Assembly: GCA_017354895.1 (NCBI GenBank)
Contig: CP071494.1
Coordinates: 3,410,001 to 3,474,000, forward strand
Direction: 5' to 3'
DNA length: 64,000 bases
Source: Podospora comata
Lineage: Eukaryota; Ascomycota; Sordariomycetes; Sordariales; Podosporaceae
Of this stretch, positions 23,094 through 33,809 are shown one piece after another. How positions within the stretch are numbered: position 1 is the stretch's first letter; each line of letters opens with the position of its first letter. Made by a program: the position numbers and the translations under genes. The notes under the pieces are model-generated. The model saw only the letters and a program-made list of their open reading frames with translations. It ran no database searches and was not told where the DNA came from.

Positions 23094-24920
23094 GGCTTGT
23101 TGTGACTGACCAGAATTCCACCTGTCGTGTAACTACGGCCTCGGGTGAGACACAAAGGTTTCTCTGCGTGTGAGCCGAGAACAATGTTTAGCTAGTCGGC
23201 CGTCAATGGCTTGGAGGTGTGATGCGATCTAGGAACAAAGGAGTCTCGAGCGGCGCAAGTTGATTGCTTCGCTGGTCAAGTAGATGGGCTCGATTGCCGA
23301 GTTTTTCGCAACTGACTTCGGTCCGGTGTCTTTGACTAGAAATGATCTCCGGCGTATAAGTGCTATTACTCGCCGAGATGTAGCTGCACGATGACGGCGA
23401 AGTTGGTTCCTGACGTTTGGCTTTGCCGGACTGACTACCAATAAAATAGCGATGATTGAGAGAAAGCGGACGCGAAAGAAAGGGAAAGAGGAGCAGTATA
23501 GGCGAGGGTGGGGTCGATGGCTATTAATCTGGGGAGAAGCTGGTCACAGTCGGCTTGTTTATTATCTCTCACCTCAACTCCCGACGACAAGATAACAAAA
23601 AGAGGAGAAAGGGGTGAGAAAGGTACGAGGTATGGTGGTACAGATCACGGAAGGGGGAGAAGCAGGAAATATGACGGATGGACATTGGACATTGGACGCG
23701 GCACTGCTTAGCCACGATGCACGACGGTTCGCAACAGGGGGCTTATTGCTTGATGAGCCCATTGGGTAACATTTGGCTTTCTCGAAGCTCCTGATTGGGC
23801 ACCAGCATGCATTTCCAACGAACTGGGTGACAGTCAGGGGGGCCACGCTATAATGAAAGCTTTGAGCTCCGTTAAAATTATTACCTGACAGCGGTGTCAA
23901 CGGTCTCGAACCCAACTCTTTGTCAGCGTGTTTCGAATGCGCAAAGGCGTGCAATTTCCCCCACGAAAAATCTCGAGCGGTCCCGTGACGCCTGTGCCAG
24001 GGCACGTCGATGATGACAACGTGCCTCTGCTGCGGTCAACCCAGATTGCGTTGCCCGTCGCCGTCAGGCATGGCAATATTCTCGGTTCTGCCCCAATTTA
24101 GCGATGGAGGGGGACGCATGATGTGTCTACGATCCGCTTACAAAGGGGCATATCGGAGGTGTGGAGCTATGACATGGAGGTCTCGCGGGACTCGGTGCGG
24201 GGAGTGAGCCCGATTGACGGGTGTGGTGACACCGTTAAATCGGCTACCCCATGCGGACATCACCCGAACTCGGGGATCGGACGTGTCCGGACATGGTAAC
24301 ACGTCATGCAGTTTGAGATCAATTCACTGCAGATGAGTTTCGAGGAAACCATTGCACTTTAGCAACCTGGCATAATTAGCAATTACCATCATGTAATGGA
24401 ATGGGTGATCATGGAACGCCGATCACAACCTCCAAAGCCACAAGGCTTGGTGGTGGTCCAATATCACACAGTTGACGCCCAAAGCCATTTGGTTGCTGCT
24501 GCTGCATCAGTCTAAGCCTCAGTTACACAGTGGATTCGATCAGATGGAGCAACATTTTGTCGATGCTAACCCAGCCCAAATTCACATAATCACGCCGAAG
24601 ACAAGGGACCAGACCAGTACAGGTGTTTTTTTGTCTTGATTTGTTTTGTATAGCGTTGGCAGCCGGACGTAATCCATTGTTTTGAAGAGAACCCCTTTCC
24701 TGCCTTTCAACAAGACAAAGACGAGGTAAACTCCCACGTTCGTTCCTAAATCGTATCGCTTATTTCCCGAGACGCCGTATTCATCGAGTCGCAGACTTGA
24801 AGCCTGGACCCAGCACAAAGTCGAATTCCTCCGTCATGCCAACGCCACCAACCCCGCCCCGGCAGAGCTCAAACTCTAGACCATGCTTCCATTGTTGTTT
24901 TCAGGAGACAGTCGTCAGAT
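23094..24920. other. Intergenic ERG12 / eL38, 1.8 kb
   Basis: Upstream region of ERG12 and downstream region of eL38. Frames of up to 143 codons exist but none reads like a protein. CGG-N6-CCG at 24278..24289 (CGGACGTGTCCG, self-complementary arms) is a possible binding site for a Zn2Cys6 dimer, about 1.2 kb from the ERG12 start; a chance match is possible. Confidence 0.5.
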
Positions 24921-25399
24921 TTAAGCCTGGACCTTCTTGTTTCTCTTGGGAATGTCAGTGATGACGAGGGCTGCGGTGTCGTCTGGTCAGTTCCATGCTT
25001 TCTTCCGGATATAATGCGGCTATTCGTCGAGGAACATACTGGGAGGCAAGCTCTGCTTGAGCTTCTCGGCCTTGTCGGAGTCCTTGAGAACCAAGGTGTA
25101 GAGGTGTCTCTGGCAGCGGACCTTGAACTTGATCTGAGACTTGTTCTTCTTGATCCGCGCGGCTGTATCCATAAAAAGTCGAGTCAGTTCCCATCTCTTC
25201 ATTGCCTTTCTTCCTTCATTTTCTAGTTTTCGAGTCGATAGGTTACGTACAGGAGGCGTCCGACCGGCGGCAGATCTCGATGAACTAAAACATAAAATGT
25301 CAGTCAAAAATGCTTTTGTCGGGTTTTTGGATTCGGCCCAAAAAACTGGCCAGGCCGTGATTTACACACCTGCTTGATATCTCCGATTTCCTGAGGCAT
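24921..25399 (-). CDS. RPL38: 60S ribosomal protein eL38
   Basis: Four exons, 25370..25399, 25251..25284, 25040..25162 and 24921..24970, give 78 residues, the normal length. It reads [62 protein letters not shown] and [14 protein letters not shown], which is the full eL38 sequence pattern. It is a core component of the cytosolic large ribosomal subunit. Having three introns in a gene this short is normal for fungal ribosomal protein genes. All junctions keep phase and have GT..AG ends. Confidence 0.95.
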
Positions 25400-25808
25400 T
25401 TTGACGGCTGTGATGAGTCTCCTGTAAACGGTCTACGGAAGTTCAAAGTCGGGGTTGGAGGGGATTTCTCAAAATTATTCAGTTTGTGTGGGTTTCTCCG
25501 AATTGGCTCGCTTTGGGTGGGGCTCCTGCACACTCGACGCCCAAGCCATCGCCAGGGGTCCTCGAGGAGGTCATAGCGCCCTGACTGTGGCTGGGTGACG
25601 TGTCCCGCTTTGTGGCGCCAGCTGTCGGTGGCCAAGGTAAGAGCGTTGACGACGACAACACCTGTTCTTATCGAAGGACTTATTTACTTTGGTTCATTTT
25701 TCCTGCCAGTTGCCCTCGAGGTTCTTTGCCGGACTTCTTTATCATTATCTAAATGCCAGAGTTTTCACAACACTGTTTGTCAAGGACTGAGCGTCAGTGT
25801 AAGCCAAG
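25400..25808. other. Divergent promoter region eL38 / small Ish1-like gene
   Basis: About 400 bp shared by two divergent genes. No coding sequence is seen. Confidence 0.6.
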
Positions 25809-26234
25809 ATGCCAACGCCACTCGATCATGCAATGAGATCACGGGTAAGTGTATGCTGCAAGCTTTGGTAACAGTTCACTAACTACATATCATAGAATGC
25901 TTTCCTAGGTAACATACTAAGACCCCAGCAAGGAAGATCAGCTTTCATTAACACATGAACAGCTTTCACAGGTCTGGTGACGGGTGTTGCCGTATGGGCG
26001 ATCTGGGGAGGAGACATGTTCCCCACAAGCCCAGACCCAACTGGTAATCCAGAGGAATGGTCTAAAGAAGACCTCCGGAGATGGCTCGCCGCTGTATGTT
26101 GTGTAGTTGGGAGCACTGTTCTGTCTTCATCGATGCTGACCAGCCAACAGCGAAATCTTCACCCTCAAGACTCAGACACGAGGGAGCAACTGTTGGAGAG
26201 GGTTAAAGCAAACATGAGGATTCCAAGGCAGTGA
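25809..26234 (+). CDS. Small Ish1/SAP-like membrane-anchored protein
   Basis: Four exons, 25809..25844, 25896..25908, 25972..26093 and 26151..26234, give 84 residues. The second exon is only 13 nt (AATGCTTTCCTAG); it is required because joining exon 1 directly to exon 3 meets a stop. The result has a hydrophobic N-terminal segment (NAFLGLVTGVAVWAIWG), a linker, and a helical C-terminal part (EEWSKEDLRRWLAARN, then REQLLERVKANMRI) like the Ish1/SAP-type motif of stress-linked nuclear-envelope and mitochondrial proteins. The specific role is unknown. It lies just upstream of Ste24 on the same strand. Confidence 0.78.
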
Positions 26235-26803
26235 ATTAGAGGCAGTCCTACTCCTTCATACGTACATAAAGAGAATTGATATTGCATTGAAAGGGACATG
26301 GACTTATCTTGTTGTAGGCAACGGCGACATGCTTTTAATTCTTGGCTAAAGAAGACGCCAATGCTCCAACATATTTCATCAAAACTGCTTCCTAACCCTC
26401 AATTCGCGGCTGTCGTCCTCACAGGCAAGAGATATCCCCAGTCATCAATTAAGGTACTAACACAAGATATGGGATAAGTGACAAAGCAAAGAACAATAGC
26501 AACGCTGGGTGTGTGAGGTTTCATCCGACCAAAAAATGCAATCTGGGATGTTAGCGTTGCAGTAGGGCCATCGGAGATTTATAGCCAATCAGAGTCCACA
26601 ATCAGCTATTAGGTAAGCCTAGCTTGGCGGATTACTGACGCTCCTGCAGCAAGGGGCGCATGCGCTACAAGGACAGTTTGTTCTCTGACGGGAACGACAA
26701 GGCAGCAAAGGACTTTGTCCATCTTACAACCCCTCAGTCCGTCCCTCGTTAAATCGTCTCCCGAGTCTGCGACAGTTCTCATTGTCGCAGCCTCTCCGCG
26801 ACG
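26235..26803. other. Promoter region of STE24
   Basis: 569 bp between the small Ish1-like gene and STE24. No coding sequence is seen. Confidence 0.6.
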
Positions 26804-28304
26804 ATGGATATTCTACAGGTATGCACTAAGCGCATTCTTCCCGCTTAATCCTCCCCAGCTAACATGGATCCCGACTGTAGCGCCTCGCGCGGTTCCTCGA
26901 CCGTCCGCTATTCCCCTGGAAGAAGCTAATTATCGGGTTCTCTGTTGCCCAATTCCTGTTCGAAGGTGTCCTCGGTATTCGCCAGTATCGTGTCTTGACC
27001 AAGACCAAGCCCCCCGCCGTTCTCCAGCATGAAGTCACACAAGAGGTTTTCGACAAGAGCCAGGCCTATGGACGCGCCAAGGCCAAGTTCTCTCTGATCA
27101 ACGGTCTCTACGGTCAAATCCAAAACTTCGCATTCTACCACTTCGATATTCTCCCCAAGCTCTGGTCATGGTCTGGCAACCTACTCCTTCGCTTCGCACC
27201 CACTCGGTTCACCGGCGAAATCTCGCAATCTATCGTGTTCATTCTGGCCTTCATCTTCATCCACCAAGTCGTCTCGCTCCCGTCCAACATCTACCAGACA
27301 TTTGTTCTGGAGGAGAAGTTTGGATTTAACAAGCAGACCCCGAAGCTCTTCGTCACGGATATGATCAAGTCCAACCTGTTGGCTGTGGTTTTGACTCCTC
27401 CCATTCTTGCCGGTTTCCTCGCCATCATTAAGAAGACTGGCAGCCAGTTCTTCTATTACCTCTGGATGTTCGGCGCTGGTCTTCAGGTCTTCATGATTAC
27501 GATTTACCCCATTGCTATCCTGCCGCTGTTCAACAAACTTTCTCCCCTGGAGGAAGGCAAGCTCAAGACCGACGTTGAGGACCTCGCCAAGAAGCTCAAG
27601 TTCCCCCTTCACGAACTCCACGTCATCGATGGCAGCAAGCGCAGCGCTCACAGCAACGCCTATTTTTTTGGTCTCCCCTGGAAGAAGCACATTGTTATCT
27701 ACGACACTCTGATTGAGAAGAGCGAGACCGAGGAGGTCGTTGCTGTTCTCGCCCACGAACTTGGTCACTGGAGCTTGGGCCACACCACCAAGCTGTTTGG
27801 TATTTCTCAGGTATGTCTCTCACCTCGTCACTCCTCGCACCACTGTATTAATCCTCCAACCAGGCTCACTTCTTCTACATCTTTGCCCTCTTCTCCGTCT
27901 TCGTAAACAACAACTCCCTCTACGCCGATTTTGGCTTCCACGCCCAGCACCCCATCATCGTCGGCTTCCTCCTCTTCAGCGACATTCTCGGCCCCGCCGA
28001 CAATGTCATCAAGTTCCTCATGAACATCCTCAGCCGCCGCTTCGAGTTCCAAGCCGACGCCTTTGCCAACAATCTGGGGTACAATGCTGAGCTGGCTTCT
28101 TCTCTCATTAAGCTGCAGATCCAGAACTTGAGCACCATGGACGCTGATTGGGCTTTTGCCGCCTATCACTTCTCTCATCCTATCCTTTCGGAGAGGTTGA
28201 AGGCGTTGAACTGGCAGCCTACGGAGAAGGTGGTTGTTAAGGAGACGGTTGGGGAGGAGAAGAAGGAGGACACGGCTGTTACCACTGGGAGGGATGAGCT
28301 TTGA
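26804..28304 (+). CDS. STE24: CAAX prenyl protease 1 (Ste24)
   Basis: Three exons, 26804..26818, 26881..27810 and 27864..28304, give 461 residues, the usual Ste24 length. The first exon encodes only MDILQ, joined to RLARFLDRPLFPWKKLIIGF. The zinc metalloprotease motif is VLAHELGHWSLGH, and the downstream FEFQADAFA gives the third zinc ligand. Several membrane helices flank it (SIVFILAFIFIHQVV, FFYYLWMFGAGLQVF). Ste24 is an ER/inner-nuclear-membrane enzyme that removes the last three residues from farnesylated CaaX proteins and trims a-factor-type pheromone precursors. The C-terminal tail is acidic and ends GRDEL. The RAM2 product makes its substrates. Confidence 0.96.
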
Positions 28305-28637
28305 GGGGGTGAATAAGAAAATTAGTAGGAAGAGGTGGGCGGTAATCCATCATAGAGGATTGATATTTGTGCGTTATGATTCATTGATATTTAAGTAGAA
28401 AGATGATACAGGGAAGAGTGATCTGACGTTTCTGGTTCAGTCTGTTCACGAGTTGTGAGCAAAGATGGCAGCATTCTGTAGCACAAAGAGCCAAGACTCA
28501 CCAGCGTTGTTTATCTCTACAACCCTAACCCTACCTATACCAACCCCCATACAACACCATGACTTACATCCTACACAACCTCCCATTACAAGTAAGTGTT
28601 CTGGATAAAGAAGAATTCGAATCAGATAAAAAGAAAC
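28305..28637. other. Intergenic STE24 / tRNA-Glu
   Basis: 333 bp of 3' flank. Nothing is seen. Confidence 0.6.
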
Positions 28638-28709
28638 CACCCCTCCTGGGAGTCGAACCCAGCGCAACGGAATGAGAATCCGCTATGTTAACCGATACAC
28701 CAGAGGGGT
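28638..28709 (-). tRNA. tRNA-Glu (CTC)
   Basis: A 72-nt cloverleaf: acceptor ACCCCTC pairs with GAGGGGT, the T arm is CTGGG-TTCGACT-CCCAG, and the anticodon stem CGGA/TCCG holds loop TTCTCAT with anticodon CTC. No intron is present. It decodes GAG. Confidence 0.95.
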
Positions 28710-29712
28710 TGTTGCCCGGTCATGGAGCTGTTTGCTGTTTGTTGGAAGGTGCTGACGGAGGAGATGTTTATAAGACATGAGGGAGGTGTGGAGGAAGGAG
28801 GGAGGGAGATGGGGAGGGATTTGGGTAGGAAGAAGGGCAGGAAGGATGGCAGGTGGGCAGGAAGGTGGGCAGGAAGGAAGCAGAAGGGCGGGTAACATGG
28901 AACGGGGTCAGGAAGGTGCAGTCCTACTGTAAGATGTCACTCCTGGGGAAGAAGGGAATGGCAGACACAATTGGCAAGAAGTCTGTGATATAAAGCGAAA
29001 ATGGTATAGGCATCCGGAAGCAACTTCAGTTTCGGGGGATCATCACTCGTTGGTAACATCATCTGATCAACGCTCATCCAAGACGATGATGATTCGTAAC
29101 GACAAACTTGTCACAGGCCAAAAAAAGTTTAAGCAAGCACTGACAGGGTGGTAAAGATAGTCCAACTACAAGAGATACTACGGATATAGGTACAGCTGCC
29201 CAGCGTCTCGAATAAGTTCTCTTATCTAGCCCCAGATACCAGTACATTGTTTATGTGATTTTACACCAATGTGTTACTTACAGTATGTCTTATTTCCTTG
29301 CCTCATAATCCAAGATGGTCAACATCTTACAGTCATTTCCACTCAAAAGCTGGTCCATACCTCTATCGTCAGCCTTGCCCCCTATACTTCATCTTGACCC
29401 ATCTCCATATTCGCATTCTACCCTCCTCCGAATTGTCAACATGTTTTGCCAGCACTGCCTCCCACCACTCGCGCGTAAGCTGCGCATCAGTCCCGGCCAG
29501 AGCCGCAACCCGATACGGTACCCAAATAATGTCAAAAGCGAGCCGCATCTTCATTTTGGTGTCATAATCTGCAACCTCCGGGATTTAATCACAGTTCCAG
29601 TCGATATCGGTGTGAGAAAAAGCTTCCCTAATTGTGAGTGATTCAACCCGACGCCTTGTCTCGGTTTGACTAAGCATTTGCAGCGGTTAGCAATATCTTC
29701 TCTGGTCATGTC
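28710..29712. other. Intergenic, 1 kb
   Basis: Immediately upstream of the tRNA, 28760-28890 is an imperfect minisatellite of GGAGG, GGAAG and GTGGGCAGGAAG units. The rest has no coding character. Confidence 0.5.
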
Positions 29713-30770
29713 TCACAGCAGTGGATTATCTTCGAGAGAGAAATAGCTCGTGTTGATGCAATGAAGCTGGAGCTGGGTTTCCGACCCCTCCTTGCCGAAT
29801 GCTTTGCTGTCAGGATTAATATATTTGAGGCCGAAGCGGGCGTGCCTCCATAGTCTTTTGACAGTGAGACCCAGGCAGATCTGATTCCAGCTTTCATTGT
29901 CGATAAATTGCTCTTTGACTTCCGATAAGCCAGAAGGGCGAAAAAGATCCTTGCTGGAGTTGATGTCGATGGTGGAATCAAAGAGCAAAGGCCATGCTTG
30001 CTCCAGGCACTGGAGAAATTCCTTGGTCTTCCCAAGGTCACGGTTGACTAGAGGAGAAATGATGTGACCGATCTCAGTGCGGTACATCTCTGATACCGTC
30101 CCCTTAATTAGACACGGGTTTTCGGTGCTGCTACGGGGCGGATGATCCGTCTCATAGTCCTCGAGAGCTTCTAGTCCTTCAAAAGCTAGAGGCAGCATTG
30201 ACTGTTAGTGACTGTATGTTAATACTGTTTTTACTCCACCTCAACCTACACATTCGGATCAAGGGCCTGATTGCCCGTAGTCTGCCACACCATTTAAGTA
30301 CCTCCTCATCTGACATTGTCTCTTTCGCCAACTTGTTCAGCGTAGCCAGTGGGGTGACGGCCAGCATAGCAGCAAACGCCTCGTCATCGAGCTCCATCGG
30401 CTCGGCGCAAAAGAGAGAGAGCCGGGCTTAAACCTCTTTAACCAGATTGTATCGCTCATCCAGTTCCTGGACTGAGAAAACATCTTCACCTCGTGGAGGG
30501 TTTGGGGCTGAAAGCAGCCGAAAAAAGCCGTTTTACATCGAAGAACGTGGTGTCAGGGGGGAGAGCTGAGGTTTGAAATCCACTTGAGCGCCTTGCAGTT
30601 CGAATATATCTTCTACTATGCGTAGGAAAGGGACGTCGACATCAACCAGCTTGATATTTGGCCGGGTGTAGGGTTTGATGACTCCTTCAATGGACCATTC
30701 CTCATCGGCTCAGCAACCCCAGAGCCAGTCGACATCCTTTTCGCTGGTTTGGGGCTCAACAGTCGCCATG
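29713..30770 (-). pseudogene. Decayed HNH-nuclease-type fungal gene
   Basis: Read from an ATG at 30770, the first frame (MATVEPQTSEKDVDWLW) meets a TGA after 19 codons and the following coding pieces lie in different frames. The last part, 29713..30198, reads CLIKGTVSEMYRTEIGHIIS and later NQICLGLTVKRLWRHARFGL with KYINPDSKAFG, which resembles the C-terminal half of fungal HNH-endonuclease proteins (a C.vTG..e.aHI.P segment, then nLI.Ls...H.lW..a.FaLkPi). At least three frame interruptions are visible and only some could be introns, so I call it a pseudogene. Similar genes are variable between fungal strains. The family call is by eye and moderate. Confidence 0.5.
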
Positions 30771-33228
30771 CTGAATTCCTTTTCTTGAATACTGGGGTTG
30801 CGAGTTGATGCTAGGAAGAGTTTTGAAGGTTGAGTAATGGTTGGGAGGTTGTGCTTTGAAGTGATGAAGTTGGGGAAGGTGTGAGTCAGTCAGTTTGAAA
30901 ATCAAATCAAATCAAGAGGGCACTCACCGGAGGTCAGGGAAGGAACTGCTTGCTGCAGTCATGGCCATTCGGCAGGAGCAGGTGCCTGGTGAAAATAAAC
31001 GACAGGAGCAAACTGATCTCCGGCCGTGTTGAGCTGCCTTTCAAACCTAATGACTGCCGATATTTCTTTGGGCCCGTCGTTATCACCACCATTTTCAATT
31101 CAGTACTGCAAGCAACTATTCAGTACTGCAAACAACTATTATGAGACTTTGACAATGTATCCATGTCGAATCAACTGTCATTTCAGCTCCTCTAAATATC
31201 CCATCGTCCTTCATAGTTCGCCCGACCAATCCCTACAACACCCTCACGAAGCATAAAGAATTACAGAGTTCATCGCACACGGCAATTTGACGATCAACAT
31301 ATAATATGTCACTCTTCCTGATATGCAAACGTTGTGGTAGGTCTTTTTCGATATCTAATTGGACAAGACAGACGTGTTGGCGATGCATACCAATCATCCA
31401 CATCTTGATCCAATACGACAAACTAACCGATCTATTCTCCTGCCCTCAAACGGCACAGAAAACCTATCCCCTATTGTCTTTACATCACCTGGCAGAAGAT
31501 TCCCTATTCAGGAACAACATCCAGATCTCACCCTACACGCGAGATGAGCAAGCAGTCCATGTTGTGTTTGTCTGCTGTATCTAACGTATTAAGAGGCGAT
31601 TGACCTGAGCCTTGCGAGAAAAAAAAGAGAAAAAAAGGCAAAAGCTCGCTGGCCAACTCCGTAGAGACGGCCAGCTACGAAACCCTCGGTAGGGTTTTCT
31701 TCGTAATGTGGGGGCGGTCGAAGGGGGGGTCGAATTCCTTGAAGGCCATCTCGAAAGACAGGGCCTCGTTGAGGAATCGAATTCAGGTGTCCACGGAGCC
31801 TTGTTTCCAAGGGGCATTGTTCGTTGCCTGATCCGGGCTGCCTACGTCTTACCCGCTGATCCATTTGACCATTCCAGTTACCAAATGAGTGCGTAGGCAG
31901 TTGTTGGAAGTTGGTTGCGAGAGGTGGTATGTATACCATAGTCTGGACAGTCCATCCTGTCAGCGAGAGTCGCTCTGCTTACTCTCGTAGCAACCGCCAC
32001 CATGTCTACCGAACAGTCTCGCAACTCGTCGCCCTCATGGAGTGCTCGTAATCTCCATCTTGCACCCGTTACTGATTCTTCTTTTCCCAGCGCAGCTAAA
32101 ACACCATCAATTTCCTCACTCCCCCCACCGTGCTCTTCCCAACCATTTCCCACCACATTCAACCCTTCTCTTGTATTCCCAATCCCTCCTCCGGATAATT
32201 TAACTCTCAACCACAATATTTCTAATCTTATTCACAGCCGGCTTGCTGACCACCTCCCTCTCCATCGCCCAAAACCTCCTCTCCTAGCCACTATCAATCA
32301 GCCCCCTCCTTCTCCCCTCCGCTATTTTGTTCATCACCAGCCTCCGAATTATATTCTTATCTAGACTCTTTCTCTTCTCGCTCGCACCGCTGGGAAGGGA
32401 CTGTCAAGGACATTTAACGACTTTGTAATAGCGAAAGCAGTGCAGGGAGTAGCGATGGGAATGGCGGTGGTTGATCCAGGTTAGAATTATTGGGTGGCGG
32501 CTTTTCCGGCGCAGATATTTACATCCTGTGAGTCCATTGTTGAGTCTTGATAAGACAAAGATGCTGACATTGGCCGCTCCTATTTTTTGTCTGAGCTTGA
32601 TTGTCATCTCACAACAATTTGACTTGGAGAGACTTGGGCCGGAGATGGAAAGCGTTGGCTGGCGGTTCATTCATCACAGCGGCGCAACTGGGGACATCGA
32701 TCGAAATGATGGCGGTCATCACACCAGCAGTAGGTGGTGAGCAACACCAAATTACCCCTATTAAAAGCCGGAGCTACGCTCCCCAAAACTACACCTAACC
32801 AGTAGTTCTCCCCCTTTGAGCACGAAGTCCTCGACATCAACCCAGGAGAAGAAACGGAAAGGCTGGACAGTAACAGCAACGCCAGGGTGATGAGCAGCAA
32901 CTCAATGAACGAGACTATTACTATAAGCTAATAGGAGAGTGTCATGTCGAGGGTCTGATGTCTTATAACACTTCACTGATAAGGAGGTTAAAGAATGGGA
33001 TTATACGCTTGGTGTAGCACGGAATGGTGTTTTTGCGCTGGTCAACCTCTCCATGCGTACAAGATTTACATGGTTCCTGATAGCATGAGCAACATGCTGT
33101 ACCTCTCTTACATATCCGCTGTCACTACACAGTACATTCTATCTTAGTGGAGGCTGGAAGGGCGCTGGTGTTCAAAAAAACGATGATGCCTGCTGGGAGA
33201 GTGGGCGACAAGCAAAATATCAAACTTT
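30771..33228. other. Gene-poor stretch, 2.5 kb
   Basis: No gene can be supported. A 120-codon Ser/Pro-rich frame starts at an ATG in good context (32002..32364), and near 32600-32800 a frame reads WRDLGRRWKALAGGSFITAAQ then MMAVITPAVGG, which looks protein-like. They may be remnants of one gene, but I see no consistent exon model. Confidence 0.35.
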
Positions 33229-33302
33229 TGATTTCGTCCAGGCTCGAACTGGAGACCTTCAGTGTGTTAGACTGACGTGATAACCAACTACACCACGAAA
33301 CC
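33229..33302 (-). tRNA. tRNA-Val (AAC)
   Basis: A 74-nt cloverleaf: acceptor GGTTTCG pairs with CGAAATC (one G-T pair), the D arm is GTGTAGTTGGTTATCAC, the anticodon stem CAGT/ACTG holds loop CTAACAC with anticodon AAC, and the T loop is GTTCGAG. It decodes GTT/GTC after A34 modification. No intron. Confidence 0.95.
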
Positions 33303-33809
33303 TCGTACTTTGATGCTGCCAATGTGAGAAAATAGTGTATACATAGGTCAAACTAAACTCGATGTTGGAGGTTACCAAGATACTTCAGTTTTGAGCCACG
33401 GAGCCCCTGAAGCCCCTGAAGCCCCTGAATCCCAATTCCCACAACCTGCCAAACAGTAACACAATAAAGCTAGGCGCAGAACTATTTGCATTGCTGTCTA
33501 GCCTATCCCAGTGGCCTCGCTAGGTTTAAGGACACATAAATTTATCGTTGCATCCTAGGGCGTTTTCATTATATGACTAGGTAAATTATCATCCCGCCTA
33601 CAGAACCTTTCTGCGGTTGTTTGGTGAAATAATTCCCTTGCCAGCGGTGCCTCAAATCTCGTTATGTCCACCAAGACCCTTTCTACCCAGCGAAGTCGAG
33701 CTGAACGGCACACGAATCCCAGAATTCTGCCCAATCCTGGAAATGATCCAAGGACTCGTGTGCTTCGTGATCAAGCAACAAATGCAAGGCCTTGTATCCA
33801 GCTAGCTGC
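33303..33809. other. Intergenic, 507 bp
   Basis: Contains three tandem CCCCTGAAG/T units near 33402-33430 and otherwise AT-rich DNA. No gene is seen. Confidence 0.5.

Noticed and set aside
23574-24005. 143-codon minus-strand frame upstream of ERG12
   Set aside because: No motif, no plausible start context, and overlaps the promoter.
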